DNA of 64,000 nt from Microbacterium sp. CSI-V (GTDB lineage Bacteria; Actinomycetota; Actinomycetes; Actinomycetales; Microbacteriaceae). A program made the translations under genes and the position numbers. The stretch lies in the NCBI RefSeq assembly GCF_001984105.1, contig NZ_MTQM01000008.1, positions 62,001 through 126,000 on the forward strand, read 5' to 3'. Of this stretch, positions 43,542 through 52,897 are shown piece by piece; position 1 is the stretch's first letter, and each line of letters starts with the position of its first letter. The notes beneath the pieces were generated by a model. It was given only the letters and a program-made list of their open reading frames with translations, was not told where the DNA came from and did no database searches.

Positions 43542-43609
43542 TCCCCTCCCCGCGCCGCCGCGCGCGGGCGGGCGGAGCCCGTGTCGGAGGCGTTTGCCAC
43601 AATGGCCGC

Positions 43610-44278
43610 ATGAGCGAGCGCCCGATCCTCGACCCGTCCGTCGTCCGCTGGTCCGTGCCACCGGCCGACATCGGCGAGCGCCCCGTGCTGCTCCTGCTGC
43701 ACGGCTACGCGGCCGACGAGCACGACCTGTTCGGCCTCGTGCCCTACCTGCCGGACGATTTCGCGGTCGCGAGCGTCCGCGCACCCCTGACGCCTCCGTG
43801 GCCGACGCCGGGGGCGTCGTGGTACCCGATCGAGGGGCTGAACGGCCGCGATCCCGTCGCGGTCACACTCGCCGCCGAGTCCCTCCTGGCGTGGATCGCC
43901 GAGCATCTCGGCGACCGTCCCGTCGGACTCCTCGGCTTCTCGCAGGGCGGCGCGGTCGCGATCCAGACCCTGCGGGTCGCTCCGGAGGCCGTGTCGTTCG
44001 CGGTGGTGCTCGCCGGGTACGCCGCGGGCGGCGAGCTGCCCGGCGACGCGGTGCTGGCCGAGCGCCGACCGCCGGTCTTCTGGGGCCGCGGGTCGCGCGA
44101 CGACGTCATCCCGCCCGCTCTCGTCGACATGACGGCGCAGTGGCTGCCCGCCCACAGCGAGTTGACCGGCCGCGTGTACCCGGGGCTGACGCACTCGGTG
44201 TCCGAGGAGGAGCTCGCCGACGTGCGCGCGTTCCTCGACGCGCGGCTGGCGGCGGGGTCCGCGGCATCCGAGGGTTGA
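43610..44278 (+). CDS. Alpha/beta-hydrolase, carboxylesterase/phospholipase (Abhydrolase_2) type
   Basis: A 222-residue esterase. The oxyanion segment is LLLLHGYAADEHDLF, the nucleophile Ser is in LLGFSQGGAV, Asp is in GSRDDVIPP and His is in LTHSVSEEE, so the triad is complete. The family hydrolyses short acyl or lysophospholipid esters in the cytoplasm. CACAAT lies seven bases before ATG 43610, suggesting a leaderless or short-leader mRNA. Confidence 0.87.
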   Translation: MSERPILDPSVVRWSVPPADIGERPVLLLLHGYAADEHDLFGLVPYLPDDFAVASVRAPLTPPWPTPGASWYPIEGLNGRDPVAVTLAAESLLAWIAEHLGDRPVGLLGFSQGGAVAIQTLRVAPEAVSFAVVLAGYAAGGELPGDAVLAERRPPVFWGRGSRDDVIPPALVDMTAQWLPAHSELTGRVYPGLTHSVSEEELADVRAFLDARLAAGSAASEG

Positions 44279-44466
44279 GAAGAAGGAGACCGAGCGACTA
44301 TCGTGGACAACCCTGTCCCCGAGAACGAGGTCTCCTCCGGTGAAGAACGTCGACGCTTCCGCGCCCCTGTCCGCGCGCTGACCCGTCGACCCGCCGTTTC
44401 TCGGCCGCCCTCCGCTGCTGTGGACGGGTCCGGTGTCCGCGCATCCCGCGTCCCCGGAGTCCCGTC
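44279..44466 (+). promoter_or_regulatory. Long leader upstream of the ABC-F gene
   Basis: A 188-base gap with GAAGGAG followed by GTG at 44303, which opens a frame overlapping the ABC-F start. ABC-F resistance genes are often controlled by leader-peptide attenuation, so this may be a regulatory leader. I could not identify a clear hairpin switch, and the short frame may be chance. Confidence 0.3.
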
Positions 44467-46062
44467 ATGCCTTCCCTTTCCTCCTCTCTCGTCTTCGACC
44501 GCGTCCGCGTCGTCTGGCCGGACGGCGCCGTCGCCCTCGACGGCGTCTCCGGTGCCATCGGCACCGGCCGCACCGGTCTCGTCGGCCGTAACGGCGCCGG
44601 CAAGTCCACGCTCCTCCGCGTAGCGGCGGGCCGTCTCACCCCCTCGTCCGGGACGGTCTCGGCATCCGGTGAGGTGGCGATGCTTCCCCAGCGTCTGGCG
44701 GCCGATCCCCGCCGCCCGGTCTCCTGGCTCCTCGGCGTGGAGACGGCGCTGACCGCCCTTCGCGCGATCGAGTCGGGCGATGTGGCTCCGCATCACTTCG
44801 ACGCCGTCGGCGACGACTGGGACGTCGAGGCGCGCGCCCACACCCTCCTCGCCGAGGTCGGCTTGGCATCCGATGCGCTGGATCGGACCGTCGGCGAGCT
44901 CTCCGGCGGCGAGACGATGCTGGCGGCGCTCGTGGGCCTGCGCGGCCGCGCGGCCGACATCACTCTGCTCGACGAGCCGACCAACGACCTCGACCGTGAG
45001 GCGCGTGCGCGGGTGGGAGAGCTCGTCCGCGCCTGGCCGGGCACGCTCGTCGTGGTGAGTCACGATGTGGGCCTGCTCGAGCTGATGGATGCCACCGCCG
45101 AGCTCTACGGCCACAGCCTGAGCGTCGTCGGCGGTCCGTACAGCGTCTGGAGAGCGCACCGCGACGCCGAACAGGAGGCCGCCGTGCGCGCCGAGCGCGA
45201 CGCCGCGCAGAGTCTTCGACGCGAGCGACGACAACGCATCGAGTCGAACGACAAGCTCGCCGCCCGCGCCCGCGTCGCGCACAAGGCGCAGGTCGAGAAG
45301 CGGGTTCCGAAGATCATCGCGGGAGGACGGGCCAACGCCGCGCAGGTGAGCGCCGGCCGATTGAGCACCGAGATGAGGGGGAACGAGGATGCCGCGCGCG
45401 CGGCGCTGGACGAGGCGTCGGCCCGCGTCCGCGACGACGACGTGGTGCGCATCGACCTGCCCGATCCGGGCAACGCGCCCGGTCGGCGCGTCCTCTCCCT
45501 GGGGGATGGCGAACGCGAATGGATCGTCACCGGCCGGGAGCGGGTCGCCCTGGTGGGGCGCAACGGCGCGGGGAAGACGACGCTGCTCGAGAGCGTCGTG
45601 CGCGGCGCGGAGGCGGCGGGAGCGGTCCGCGCCCGGGCGAGCGTGGAACACGTCGGATATCTCCCCCAGCGTCTCGACGACCTCGACGACGCCGCCTCCG
45701 TCCTCGACGCCGTCTGCGCGGCGGCGCCGGGCGTTCCCGTCCCCGCGGTCCGCGACCGGCTCGCCCGCTTCCTCGTCCGCGGCGACGCGGTCACCCGCCC
45801 CGTCGGCTCGCTCTCCGGCGGCGAGCGATTCCGCGTCGCGCTCGCCCGCGTGCTGCTGGCGGATCCGCCGCCGCAGCTCCTCGTGCTCGACGAACCGACC
45901 AACAACCTCGATATCGACACGGTCGACCAGGTGGTGTCGGCCCTCCAGGCGTACCGCGGGGCGGTACTCCTGGTCAGTCACGACGACGCGTTCCTCGCCC
46001 GCCTCGGGCTGGACCTGCGGCTGGAGCTGAGCGACGGGAGGCTGATCGAGCGCGCGCCGTGA
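44467..46062 (+). CDS. ABC-F family ATPase (ribosome protection/translation factor type)
   Basis: A 531-residue protein with two ATPase cassettes and no membrane part. Cassette 1 has GRNGAGKST, LSGGETMLAAL and LLDEPTNDLD. Cassette 2 has GRNGAGKTT, LSGGERFRVALARVLL and VLDEPTNNLD. The basic linker between them (AQSLRRERRQRIESNDKLAARARVAHKAQVEKRV) is the P-site tRNA interaction motif region of ABC-F proteins. These act on the ribosome, some giving macrolide, lincosamide or streptogramin resistance. Which subtype this is cannot be told from sequence alone. Confidence 0.9.
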   Translation: MPSLSSSLVFDRVRVVWPDGAVALDGVSGAIGTGRTGLVGRNGAGKSTLLRVAAGRLTPSSGTVSASGEVAMLPQRLAADPRRPVSWLLGVETALTALRAIESGDVAPHHFDAVGDDWDVEARAHTLLAEVGLASDALDRTVGELSGGETMLAALVGLRGRAADITLLDEPTNDLDREARARVGELVRAWPGTLVVVSHDVGLLELMDATAELYGHSLSVVGGPYSVWRAHRDAEQEAAVRAERDAAQSLRRERRQRIESNDKLAARARVAHKAQVEKRVPKIIAGGRANAAQVSAGRLSTEMRGNEDAARAALDEASARVRDDDVVRIDLPDPGNAPGRRVLSLGDGEREWIVTGRERVALVGRNGAGKTTLLESVVRGAEAAGAVRARASVEHVGYLPQRLDDLDDAASVLDAVCAAAPGVPVPAVRDRLARFLVRGDAVTRPVGSLSGGERFRVALARVLLADPPPQLLVLDEPTNNLDIDTVDQVVSALQAYRGAVLLVSHDDAFLARLGLDLRLELSDGRLIERAP

Positions 46063-46175
46063 CCTCGACGGGGCACCGCCGCCGGCCGAAGGCCGACCCC
46101 GCGGGGGAACGTCGTTCCGCGACCGGCGAACGTCAACCCCGGCCCGATGTCGGAGGTCCGGGGGAGGATGTCGGC

Positions 46176-49100
46176 ATGGCCGACGTACTCGACAGGTTCG
46201 GTCCTGCGACGCAGGACTGGTTCCGCGGTGCGTTCTCGGCGCCCACCACGGCGCAGAAGGGCGCGTGGGAGTCCGTGGCATCCGGTCGCAACGCCCTGGT
46301 CGTCGCGCCCACCGGATCGGGCAAGACGCTCTCGGCCTTCCTGTTCGCGATCGACCGCGTCTTCCGCGAGAAGGCGCCCGAGGTCCCGGATGCCACTCCC
46401 CCGCGCCGCGGCGCGAAGAAGACGCCCACGCGCACCCGCATCCTCTACATCTCGCCGCTGAAGGCCCTCGGCGTCGACGTCGAGCGGAACCTGCGTTCGC
46501 CGCTCGTCGGGATCGGGCAGTCGGCGCGGCGGCTCGGAATCGACGTCCCGGCGGTCACAGTGGGCGTGCGCTCGGGTGACTCGACCTCGAGCGATCGCCG
46601 CAAGCTCGTCTCCGATCCGCCCGACATCCTCATCACGACCCCCGAGTCGCTGTACCTCATGCTGACGAGCCAGGCCGCCGAGACTCTGCGGGGGGTGCAC
46701 ACGGTCATCATCGACGAGGTCCACGCGGTCGCCGCGACCAAGCGCGGTGCGCACCTCGCGGTGAGCCTCGAACGGCTCGACGCGCTCCTCGACGCCCCGG
46801 CGCAGCGCATCGGGCTCTCGGCGACCGTGCGCCCGATCGACGAGGTCGCCCGGTTCCTCGGAGGTGCGCAGCCCGTCGACATCGTGGCCCCGCGGGCGAC
46901 CAAGGCCTTCGACCTGTCGGTCGTCGTGCCGGTGGACGACATGCTCAATCCCCCGCCCCCGCCCGGCAGCCCCGCTCCCGACGACCCGACCGACGGCGAG
47001 TGGTTCTCCGAGCGGCCCGAGAGCACCGAGATGTCGGGGTCGGTGTGGCCGCACGTCGAGGAGGCGATCGTCGATCGCATCCTCGAGCGCCGCTCGACCA
47101 TCGTCTTCGCCAACTCCCGCCGACTCGCCGAGCGCCTGACCGGGCGTCTGAACGAGATCTACGCCGAGCGGCAGGGCATCGACGTTCCCGAGCCGACGGT
47201 CCCGGCCACGATGATGGCGCAGGCCGGGTCCTCGGCCGGTGTCGCCGCGATCCTCGCCAAGGCGCACCACGGCTCGGTCTCGAAGGAGCAGCGCGCCCAG
47301 GTCGAAGACGAGTTGAAGTCCGGCACCCTGCGGTGCGTGGTCGCGACCAGCAGCCTGGAGCTCGGCATCGACATGGGCGCGGTCGACCTCGTGATCCAGG
47401 TCGAGGCGCCGCCGAGTGCGGCATCCGGCCTGCAGCGCGTCGGTCGCGCGGGCCACCAGGTCGGCGAAGTCAGCCGCGCGGCGCTGTTCCCGAAGCACCG
47501 CAGCGACGTGCTGCACACCGCGGTCGTCACCGAGCGCATGCTGTCGGGCAAGATCGAGGCGATCGCCGTCCCCCAGAACCCGCTCGACATCCTGGCGCAG
47601 CAGACCGTCGCGGCGTGCGCTCTCGGGTCGATCGACGTCGAGGAGTGGTTCGAGACGGTCAAGCGCAGCGCGCCGTTCCGCTCGCTCCCCCGATCGGCGT
47701 ACGAGGCGACGCTCGATCTGCTCGCGGGCCGCTACCCGTCCGACGAGTTCGCCGAGCTCCGCCCGCGGCTCGTCTGGGACCGCGACGCGGGCACCCTCAC
47801 CGGCCGCCCCGGAGCCCAGCGCGTCGCGGTCACGAGCGGCGGCACGATCCCCGACCGGGGCCTCTTCGGCGTCTTCGTCGCCGGGGAGTCGCAGAACGCC
47901 CGCGTCGGCGAGCTCGACGAAGAGATGGTCTACGAGTCGCGGGTGAACGACGTCTTCACCCTCGGCACGACGAGTTGGCGCATCGTCGAGATCACGCACG
48001 ACCGGGTGAACGTCCTCCCCGCCTTCGGGCAGCCCGGGAAGCTGCCGTTCTGGCACGGCGACGGCCTGGGTCGTCCCGCCGAGCTCGGCGAGGCGCTCGG
48101 CAAGTTCTCACGCGACATCGCCGGAGCCGACCGCGCCAAGGCCGAGGAGCGCCTGCGCGAATCCGGCCTCGATGACAACGCGATCACCAACCTCCTCGCC
48201 TACCTGGCCGAACAGCGCGAGGCCACGGGCAGCCTCCCGACCGACCGCACGCTGACGGTGGAGCGCAGCCGCGACGAGGTCGGCGACTGGCGCATCATCC
48301 TGCACTCGCCGTACGGCATGCAGGTGCACTCGCCGTGGGCGCTGGCGGTGAACGCCCGCATCCGCGAGCGGCTGGGCGTCGAGGGCGCCGCGGTCGCGAG
48401 CGACGACGGCATCATCGCGCGGGTTCCGGATGCCGCGGCCGAGCCGCCCGGGGCCGATCTCTTCGTCTTCGAGCCCGACGAGCTCGAGCAGATCGTCACC
48501 GACGAGGTCGGCGGCTCCGCGCTCTTTGCCTCCCGGTTCCGCGAGTGCGCCGCCCGCGCGCTGCTGCTCCCGCGGCTGAACCCCAACCGGCGGTCGCCGC
48601 TCTGGCAGCAGCGTCAGCGCTCGGCCCAGCTGCTCGAGGTGGCCCGACGGCATCCGTCGTTCCCGATCATCCTCGAGACGCTGCGCGAGGTCCTGCAAGA
48701 CGTCTACGACCTCCCCGCGCTCCTCCGCGTGGCGCGGCAGATCGGCGAACGCCGGATCCGCCTGGTCGAGACGACGACCAGCCAGCCCTCCCCGTACGCG
48801 CGCGACCTGCTCTTCGGCTACGTCGGCGCCTTCATGTACGAGGGCGACTCGCCGCTCGCCGAGCGCCGCGCGGCCGCGCTGTCGGTCGACCCGGCGCTGC
48901 TGAGCGAGCTCCTCGGCAAGGTCGAGATGCGCGAGCTCCTCGACCCCGAGGTCATCGCCCAGTTCGAGCGCGAGGCCCAGCGCCTCGATCCGGACCGTCG
49001 TGCGCGCGGCGTCGAGGGCGTCGCCGACCTGCTGCGCCTTCTCGGCCCCCTGGATGCCGCGGAGGTGGCCGCCCGTCTCGAGGGGGAGTCGTCCGAGGAG

Positions 49101-50828
49101 GCTTCGGCGCATCTCCAGGCACTCATCGAGGATCGGCGCGCGATCCCCGTGACGATCGCGGGAGTCTCCCGCGTCGCCGGCATCGAGGACGCCGGGCGGT
49201 TGCGCGATGCGCTCGGCGCGGCCCTGCCCGTCGGCATCCCGAACGCCTTCCTCGAACCCGTGGCCGATCCCCTCGGCGACCTCGTGGCCCGCTACGCCCG
49301 CACGCACGGCCCCTTCACGACCGACGCGGTGGCCGAGCGGCTGGGCGTCGGTGTCGCGGTCGCGCGACTCACGCTGCAGCGTCTCGAATCGCAGGGGCGA
49401 CTGTCGAGCGGATTCTTCCTGCCCGAGGCCACCGCCGGCCGCGGCGACGACACCGAGTGGTGCGACGCCGAGGTGCTCCGCCGCCTGCGCATGCGGTCGC
49501 TCGCGGCGATCCGCGGCAGCGTCGAGCCCGTGCCCCCGTCGGCGTACGCGCGGTTCCTCCCCGTCTGGCAGCACCTCACACGGCCCCTCGAGGGTGTCGA
49601 CGGGGTGCTCGCGGTGATCGAGCAGCTCGCCGGCGTCCCGATCCCGGCGAGCGCGTGGGAGTCGCTCGTGCTGCCCTCGCGCGTCGCCGACTACACCCCC
49701 GCGCTGCTCGACGAGCTGACCGCGACGGGCGAGGTCGTGTGGTCGGGGCACGGCACCCTGCCCGGGCGGGACGGGTGGATCGCCCTGCACCCCGCCGAGG
49801 CGGCACCCTTCACGCTGCAAGATCCGGACGACCCCGAAGATCCCGCGCCCGATTCGCTCGAGGCCCGCCTGCTCACCGCTCTCGAGGGCGGCGGCGCCTA
49901 CTTCGCCGCACAGCTGAAGCAGCTGGTCGGCGCCGAGAACGAGCAGTCCGTCAACGACGCGCTGTGGGCCCTCACCTGGGCCGGTCGGGTCACCAACGAC
50001 ACGTTCGCTCCCGTCCGCGCGCTCCTCGGCGGCGGCGGACAGGCCCACCGCGTCGCCCGTCGCGCCCCCCGCGCCCGCATGTACCGCGGAGCGACCCTGC
50101 CGCGCCCGACCTCGGCGCCCCGACCGCCGTCGCTCGGCGGACGCTGGTCGCTCCTCCCGGACCGTGAACCGGATGCCGCTGCCCGCGCGACCGCGACGGC
50201 GAGCCTGCTGCTCGACCGGTACGGCGTCGTGACGCGCGGCGCCGTGCAGTCGGAGGGCGTGCCGGGCGGCTTCGCTCAGGTGTACCGCATCCTCGCCGGC
50301 TTCGAGGAGGCGGGGCACTGCCGCCGCGGGTACGTGATCGAGAAGCTCGGCGCCGCCCAGTTCGCGGCCTCGGCCACCGTCGACAGGCTCCGCGAATTCG
50401 CCGCGGTCGCCGACCCGCCGCCGCTGCGGACCGTCACCCTCGCCGCGACCGACCCCGCCAACCCCTATGGGGCGGCGCTCGGCTGGCCCGCGCTGGAGGG
50501 GGTGACCCACCGCCCGGGACGCAAGGCGGGCGGTCTGGTCGTGCTCGTCGACGGCGAGTTGACGCTGTACCTCGAGCGGGGCGGGCGCAGCGCGTTGGCG
50601 TTCACCGACGACGAGGCGCGGTTGCAGGCGGCCGCCCGCGACCTGGCCGAGACCTCGCGCCGACGCCGACTCGACACCCTGACGGTCGAGCAGGTCAACG
50701 GCGAGTTCGTGTACGGCACGGCCGTCGGCCGGGCCCTCCGCGAGGCGGGGTTCGTCGAGTCGCCGCGCGGGCTCACGCTGCGGCGCCTGACGGCGGGAGA
50801 CACGCTCCGCGAGGCCGCCCGTGCCTGA
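46176..50828 (+). CDS. lhr: Lhr-type large DEAD/H-box DNA/RNA helicase
   Basis: A 1550-residue helicase, the normal length for actinobacterial Lhr. Motif I is APTGSGKT (about 44-51), motif II is DEVH (IIDEVHAV), motif III is LSATV, and motif VI is in LQRVGRAGHQVG. After the two RecA domains come winged-helix and Lhr C-terminal regions with no further ATPase motif. Lhr unwinds DNA and RNA-DNA hybrids and is linked to crosslink repair in mycobacteria. ATG 46176 (MADVLDRFG) follows GGGGGAGG. The last eight bases overlap the nei2 start. Confidence 0.93.
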   Translation: MADVLDRFGPATQDWFRGAFSAPTTAQKGAWESVASGRNALVVAPTGSGKTLSAFLFAIDRVFREKAPEVPDATPPRRGAKKTPTRTRILYISPLKALGVDVERNLRSPLVGIGQSARRLGIDVPAVTVGVRSGDSTSSDRRKLVSDPPDILITTPESLYLMLTSQAAETLRGVHTVIIDEVHAVAATKRGAHLAVSLERLDALLDAPAQRIGLSATVRPIDEVARFLGGAQPVDIVAPRATKAFDLSVVVPVDDMLNPPPPPGSPAPDDPTDGEWFSERPESTEMSGSVWPHVEEAIVDRILERRSTIVFANSRRLAERLTGRLNEIYAERQGIDVPEPTVPATMMAQAGSSAGVAAILAKAHHGSVSKEQRAQVEDELKSGTLRCVVATSSLELGIDMGAVDLVIQVEAPPSAASGLQRVGRAGHQVGEVSRAALFPKHRSDVLHTAVVTERMLSGKIEAIAVPQNPLDILAQQTVAACALGSIDVEEWFETVKRSAPFRSLPRSAYEATLDLLAGRYPSDEFAELRPRLVWDRDAGTLTGRPGAQRVAVTSGGTIPDRGLFGVFVAGESQNARVGELDEEMVYESRVNDVFTLGTTSWRIVEITHDRVNVLPAFGQPGKLPFWHGDGLGRPAELGEALGKFSRDIAGADRAKAEERLRESGLDDNAITNLLAYLAEQREATGSLPTDRTLTVERSRDEVGDWRIILHSPYGMQVHSPWALAVNARIRERLGVEGAAVASDDGIIARVPDAAAEPPGADLFVFEPDELEQIVTDEVGGSALFASRFRECAARALLLPRLNPNRRSPLWQQRQRSAQLLEVARRHPSFPIILETLREVLQDVYDLPALLRVARQIGERRIRLVETTTSQPSPYARDLLFGYVGAFMYEGDSPLAERRAAALSVDPALLSELLGKVEMRELLDPEVIAQFEREAQRLDPDRRARGVEGVADLLRLLGPLDAAEVAARLEGESSEEASAHLQALIEDRRAIPVTIAGVSRVAGIEDAGRLRDALGAALPVGIPNAFLEPVADPLGDLVARYARTHGPFTTDAVAERLGVGVAVARLTLQRLESQGRLSSGFFLPEATAGRGDDTEWCDAEVLRRLRMRSLAAIRGSVEPVPPSAYARFLPVWQHLTRPLEGVDGVLAVIEQLAGVPIPASAWESLVLPSRVADYTPALLDELTATGEVVWSGHGTLPGRDGWIALHPAEAAPFTLQDPDDPEDPAPDSLEARLLTALEGGGAYFAAQLKQLVGAENEQSVNDALWALTWAGRVTNDTFAPVRALLGGGGQAHRVARRAPRARMYRGATLPRPTSAPRPPSLGGRWSLLPDREPDAAARATATASLLLDRYGVVTRGAVQSEGVPGGFAQVYRILAGFEEAGHCRRGYVIEKLGAAQFAASATVDRLREFAAVADPPPLRTVTLAATDPANPYGAALGWPALEGVTHRPGRKAGGLVVLVDGELTLYLERGGRSALAFTDDEARLQAAARDLAETSRRRRLDTLTVEQVNGEFVYGTAVGRALREAGFVESPRGLTLRRLTAGDTLREAARA

Positions 50829-51597
50829 GGGCGACACCGTTCACCGCGCGGCCGCGAAGCTCTCCGCCGCGCTCGCCGGCCGCGAGGTGACGAGGTTCGA
50901 CATCCGCGTCCCGGGGAGCGCCACCGCCGACCTCCGCGGCGAGACGGTGCACGAGGTGGTCGCGCGCGGGAAGCACCTGCTCGAACGCATCGGCGCCTAC
51001 ACGCTCCACTCGCACCTCAAGATGGAGGGCCGGTGGGACGTCTATCGTCCGGGCGAACGCTGGCGCCGCCCCGCCTTCAAGGCCCGGGCGATCGTCGGTG
51101 TCACGGGTGCCGACACCGTCGGGTTCGACCTCGCGATGGTCGAGGTGCTGCCGACCTCCGACGAAGACCGCGTCGTCGGACACCTCGGCCCCGACCTGCT
51201 CGGTCCCGACTGGAACGCGGCGGAGGCCGTGCGAAGGGTCTCGGCCGACACGCGCGCCGCGCACGTCGCTCTCCTCGACCAGCGGAACGTCGCCGGCTTC
51301 GGCAACGTCTACGCGAACGAACTGCTCTTCGTCCGCGGCATCGCCCCCACCACCCCGGCGAACCAGATCGACGTGGCGGCCACGATCGCGCTCGGCCATC
51401 GCATGATCCACGCCAACCTCCCGCGGGCCGAACGCACCTTCACCGGCGACAATCGGCCCGGCCGGCGCATGTGGGTCTACGGGCGCGACGGAGCACCGTG
51501 CCGACGGTGCGGCACCCCGATCCGCGCGACCACTTTGGGCGCCTCGGCGACGAGCGAACGCAACGTCTTCTGGTGCCCTACCTGCCAACCGGGCTGA
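50821..51597 (+). CDS. nei2: Endonuclease VIII-type DNA glycosylase (Nei2)
   Basis: A 258-residue Fpg/Nei glycosylase that removes oxidised pyrimidines and nicks the backbone. The catalytic Pro2 and Glu3 (MPEGDTVHRAA) are present. HSHLKMEGRW, QRNVAGFGNVYANELLF (helix-two-turn-helix) and a C-terminal zinc finger (CRRCG ... FWCPTC) are complete. GTG 50821 overlaps the Lhr stop by eight bases. Lhr and Nei2 are a recurrent actinobacterial repair pair. Confidence 0.92.
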   Translation: MPEGDTVHRAAAKLSAALAGREVTRFDIRVPGSATADLRGETVHEVVARGKHLLERIGAYTLHSHLKMEGRWDVYRPGERWRRPAFKARAIVGVTGADTVGFDLAMVEVLPTSDEDRVVGHLGPDLLGPDWNAAEAVRRVSADTRAAHVALLDQRNVAGFGNVYANELLFVRGIAPTTPANQIDVAATIALGHRMIHANLPRAERTFTGDNRPGRRMWVYGRDGAPCRRCGTPIRATTLGASATSERNVFWCPTCQPG

Positions 51598-51598
51598 T

Positions 51599-52054
51599 TC
51601 ACCCCGCGGCCCCGGGCAGGAGCGGCGGCGGATTGCGTCGACGATCCAGGGCGCGGCATCCGGCCATGAGAGCCGCGCACACCGCCGCCGCCACGGCCGA
51701 TGCCAGTGCGCCCAGGAGGACGGCGGGCACCAGCACCAGAAGCACGGACGCGCCCGCGATGATCGCCACGTACGCGAGCAGGAGGATCCACAGGGATGCC
51801 ACCCCCACCGCCGTCCCCGCGACGGCCGCGGGAATCACAGCGTGCTCACCTCGTCGCACCGCGGGGGAGACGCCGACGATCGCACCGGCGGCGCCGAGCA
51901 TCGCACTCGCAGCACCGAAGACCGCTCCGCTGACGACGAACGCACCGAGAGAGCCCCAACCGGTCCACGTGAGAGTGGACCCGAGAACCGCGCCCATCCC
52001 GGCCCCGAGGGGCAGGGCCGCGATCAGAGCGGGTCCATATATTCGCCACGGCAT
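51599..52054 (-). CDS. Small hydrophobic membrane protein
   Basis: A 151-residue protein with about four transmembrane helices rich in Gly and Ala (ALIAALPLGAGMGAVLG, AFVVSGAVFGAASAMLG, ASLWILLLAYVAIIAG, LLGALASAVAAAVCAAL) and a basic Pro-rich tail. I recognise no family. It converges on nei2, with one base between the stops. Confidence 0.6.
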   Translation of the reverse strand: MPWRIYGPALIAALPLGAGMGAVLGSTLTWTGWGSLGAFVVSGAVFGAASAMLGAAGAIVGVSPAVRRGEHAVIPAAVAGTAVGVASLWILLLAYVAIIAGASVLLVLVPAVLLGALASAVAAAVCAALMAGCRALDRRRNPPPLLPGAAG

Positions 52055-52300
52055 GCCCTCACCGTATCGACCGATCCACGGCGGGAACAGAGAGCGGATT
52101 CCTCGCCGCTGTCAACCCGCCGTTTCTGTTGAGCCGGGCATGCGACAACGGTGGAAGACAAACCGGCGCAGCGGAAAATCCGTGGTCCGGCGGGAATCCG
52201 CTCGGGCGTCCGCGCCGAACAACCATGCACGGGAATGAGAGTGAACCCGCATCGGTTGTCACATTAGTCGGCTCACCCGAAGAGCCGATCGGAGGGGATC
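52055..52300. promoter_or_regulatory. Divergent gap upstream of the hexapeptide-repeat gene
   Basis: No gene is seen in these 246 bases. TTGTCA at 52256 could be a -35 for the rightward gene. A short hairpin CGGCTC-ACCCGAA-GAGCCG (52269-52287) would form in its 5' leader just before GGAGGGG (52291). The remainder shows no clear repeat. Confidence 0.35.
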
Positions 52301-52708
52301 GTGGGAAAGAACTACATCGACATCGAGAACGACCACGGCGAGACGCTGCGCTACCGCAAGCACGTCAACGGTCGTGGACTCGTCGCGCACGGCGCGAAGG
52401 TCCACCCGTCGGCACTGGTGGAGAACGGCGCGTACGTCGAGCCCGGAGTGCAGATCGCGGCGGGTGTCCGTGTCGGTAGAGGCGCGTGGATCGAATCCGA
52501 TGCCGTGATCGGGCCGGAAGCACGCATCGAACCGCACGCGCACATCTGCGCGGGAGCGGTGATCGGCGCGGGCGCGCACATCGGCGTCCGCACCCAAGTG
52601 GGATCGAAGGCCCGCGTGGCGGTCGGCTCGCTCATCGGCGACGACGAGATCATTAACGACGGCGAAGCCGTCGCCACCGATCGACGAGGTCTTCGCCTGG
52701 CGGCCTGA
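52301..52708 (+). CDS. Left-handed beta-helix (hexapeptide repeat) protein
   Basis: A 135-residue protein built largely of hexapeptide-like repeats (VHPSALVENGAYVEPGVQIAAGV, VGRGAWIESDAVIGPEARI, ICAGAVIGAGAHIG). These form the trimeric parallel beta-helix of acyltransferases and gamma-carbonic anhydrases. It is short, lacks an obvious catalytic domain, and starts with a 25-residue non-repeat segment (YIDIENDHGETLRYRKHVNG). The biochemical role is unknown. GTG 52301 follows GGAGGGGATC. Confidence 0.75.
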   Translation: MGKNYIDIENDHGETLRYRKHVNGRGLVAHGAKVHPSALVENGAYVEPGVQIAAGVRVGRGAWIESDAVIGPEARIEPHAHICAGAVIGAGAHIGVRTQVGSKARVAVGSLIGDDEIINDGEAVATDRRGLRLAA

Positions 52709-52733
52709 GGCTCACGCCTCTCGGCATCCATCA

Positions 52734-52762
52734 CCCGCACGTTCTTCGGAACGTGCGGGTTT
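52734..52762 (+). terminator. Rho-independent terminator
   Basis: Perfect 11-bp stem CCCGCACGTTC/GAACGTGCGGG with a TTCG tetraloop, followed by TTTCGTCTT, 26 bases after the hexapeptide-repeat gene stop. This is the clearest intrinsic terminator in the window. Confidence 0.9.
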
Positions 52763-52786
52763 CGTCTTCTCGGGATGAAATGTGCT

Positions 52787-52892
52787 TCGACGTCGAGAGA
52801 AAACGGCGCCAATTCGTTTCGACGTCGAAGAATTCGAAAGCTCGCGATTTCCTCGACGTCGAGATTCCGCTGCCGAATTTCCTCGACATCGA
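52787..52892. repeat. Four phased TCGACGTCGA palindromes
   Basis: TCGACGTCGA occurs at 52787, 52819 and 52853, and TCGACATCGA at 52883: start-to-start spacings of 32, 34 and 30 bases. Flanks are AT-richer (AATTTCC on the left, GAGA or GATT on the right for several copies). The array sits between the terminator of the hexapeptide gene and the 3' end of the convergent DUF1304 gene. It looks like a multi-site protein-binding array; nothing coding is seen. Confidence 0.7.
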
Positions 52893-52897
52893 GAAAC

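Noticed and set aside
52787..52892. CRISPR-like repeat array
   Set aside because: The repeats are only about 10 bp palindromes with spacers near 22 bp, and there are no cas genes; the unit is too short for a CRISPR array.
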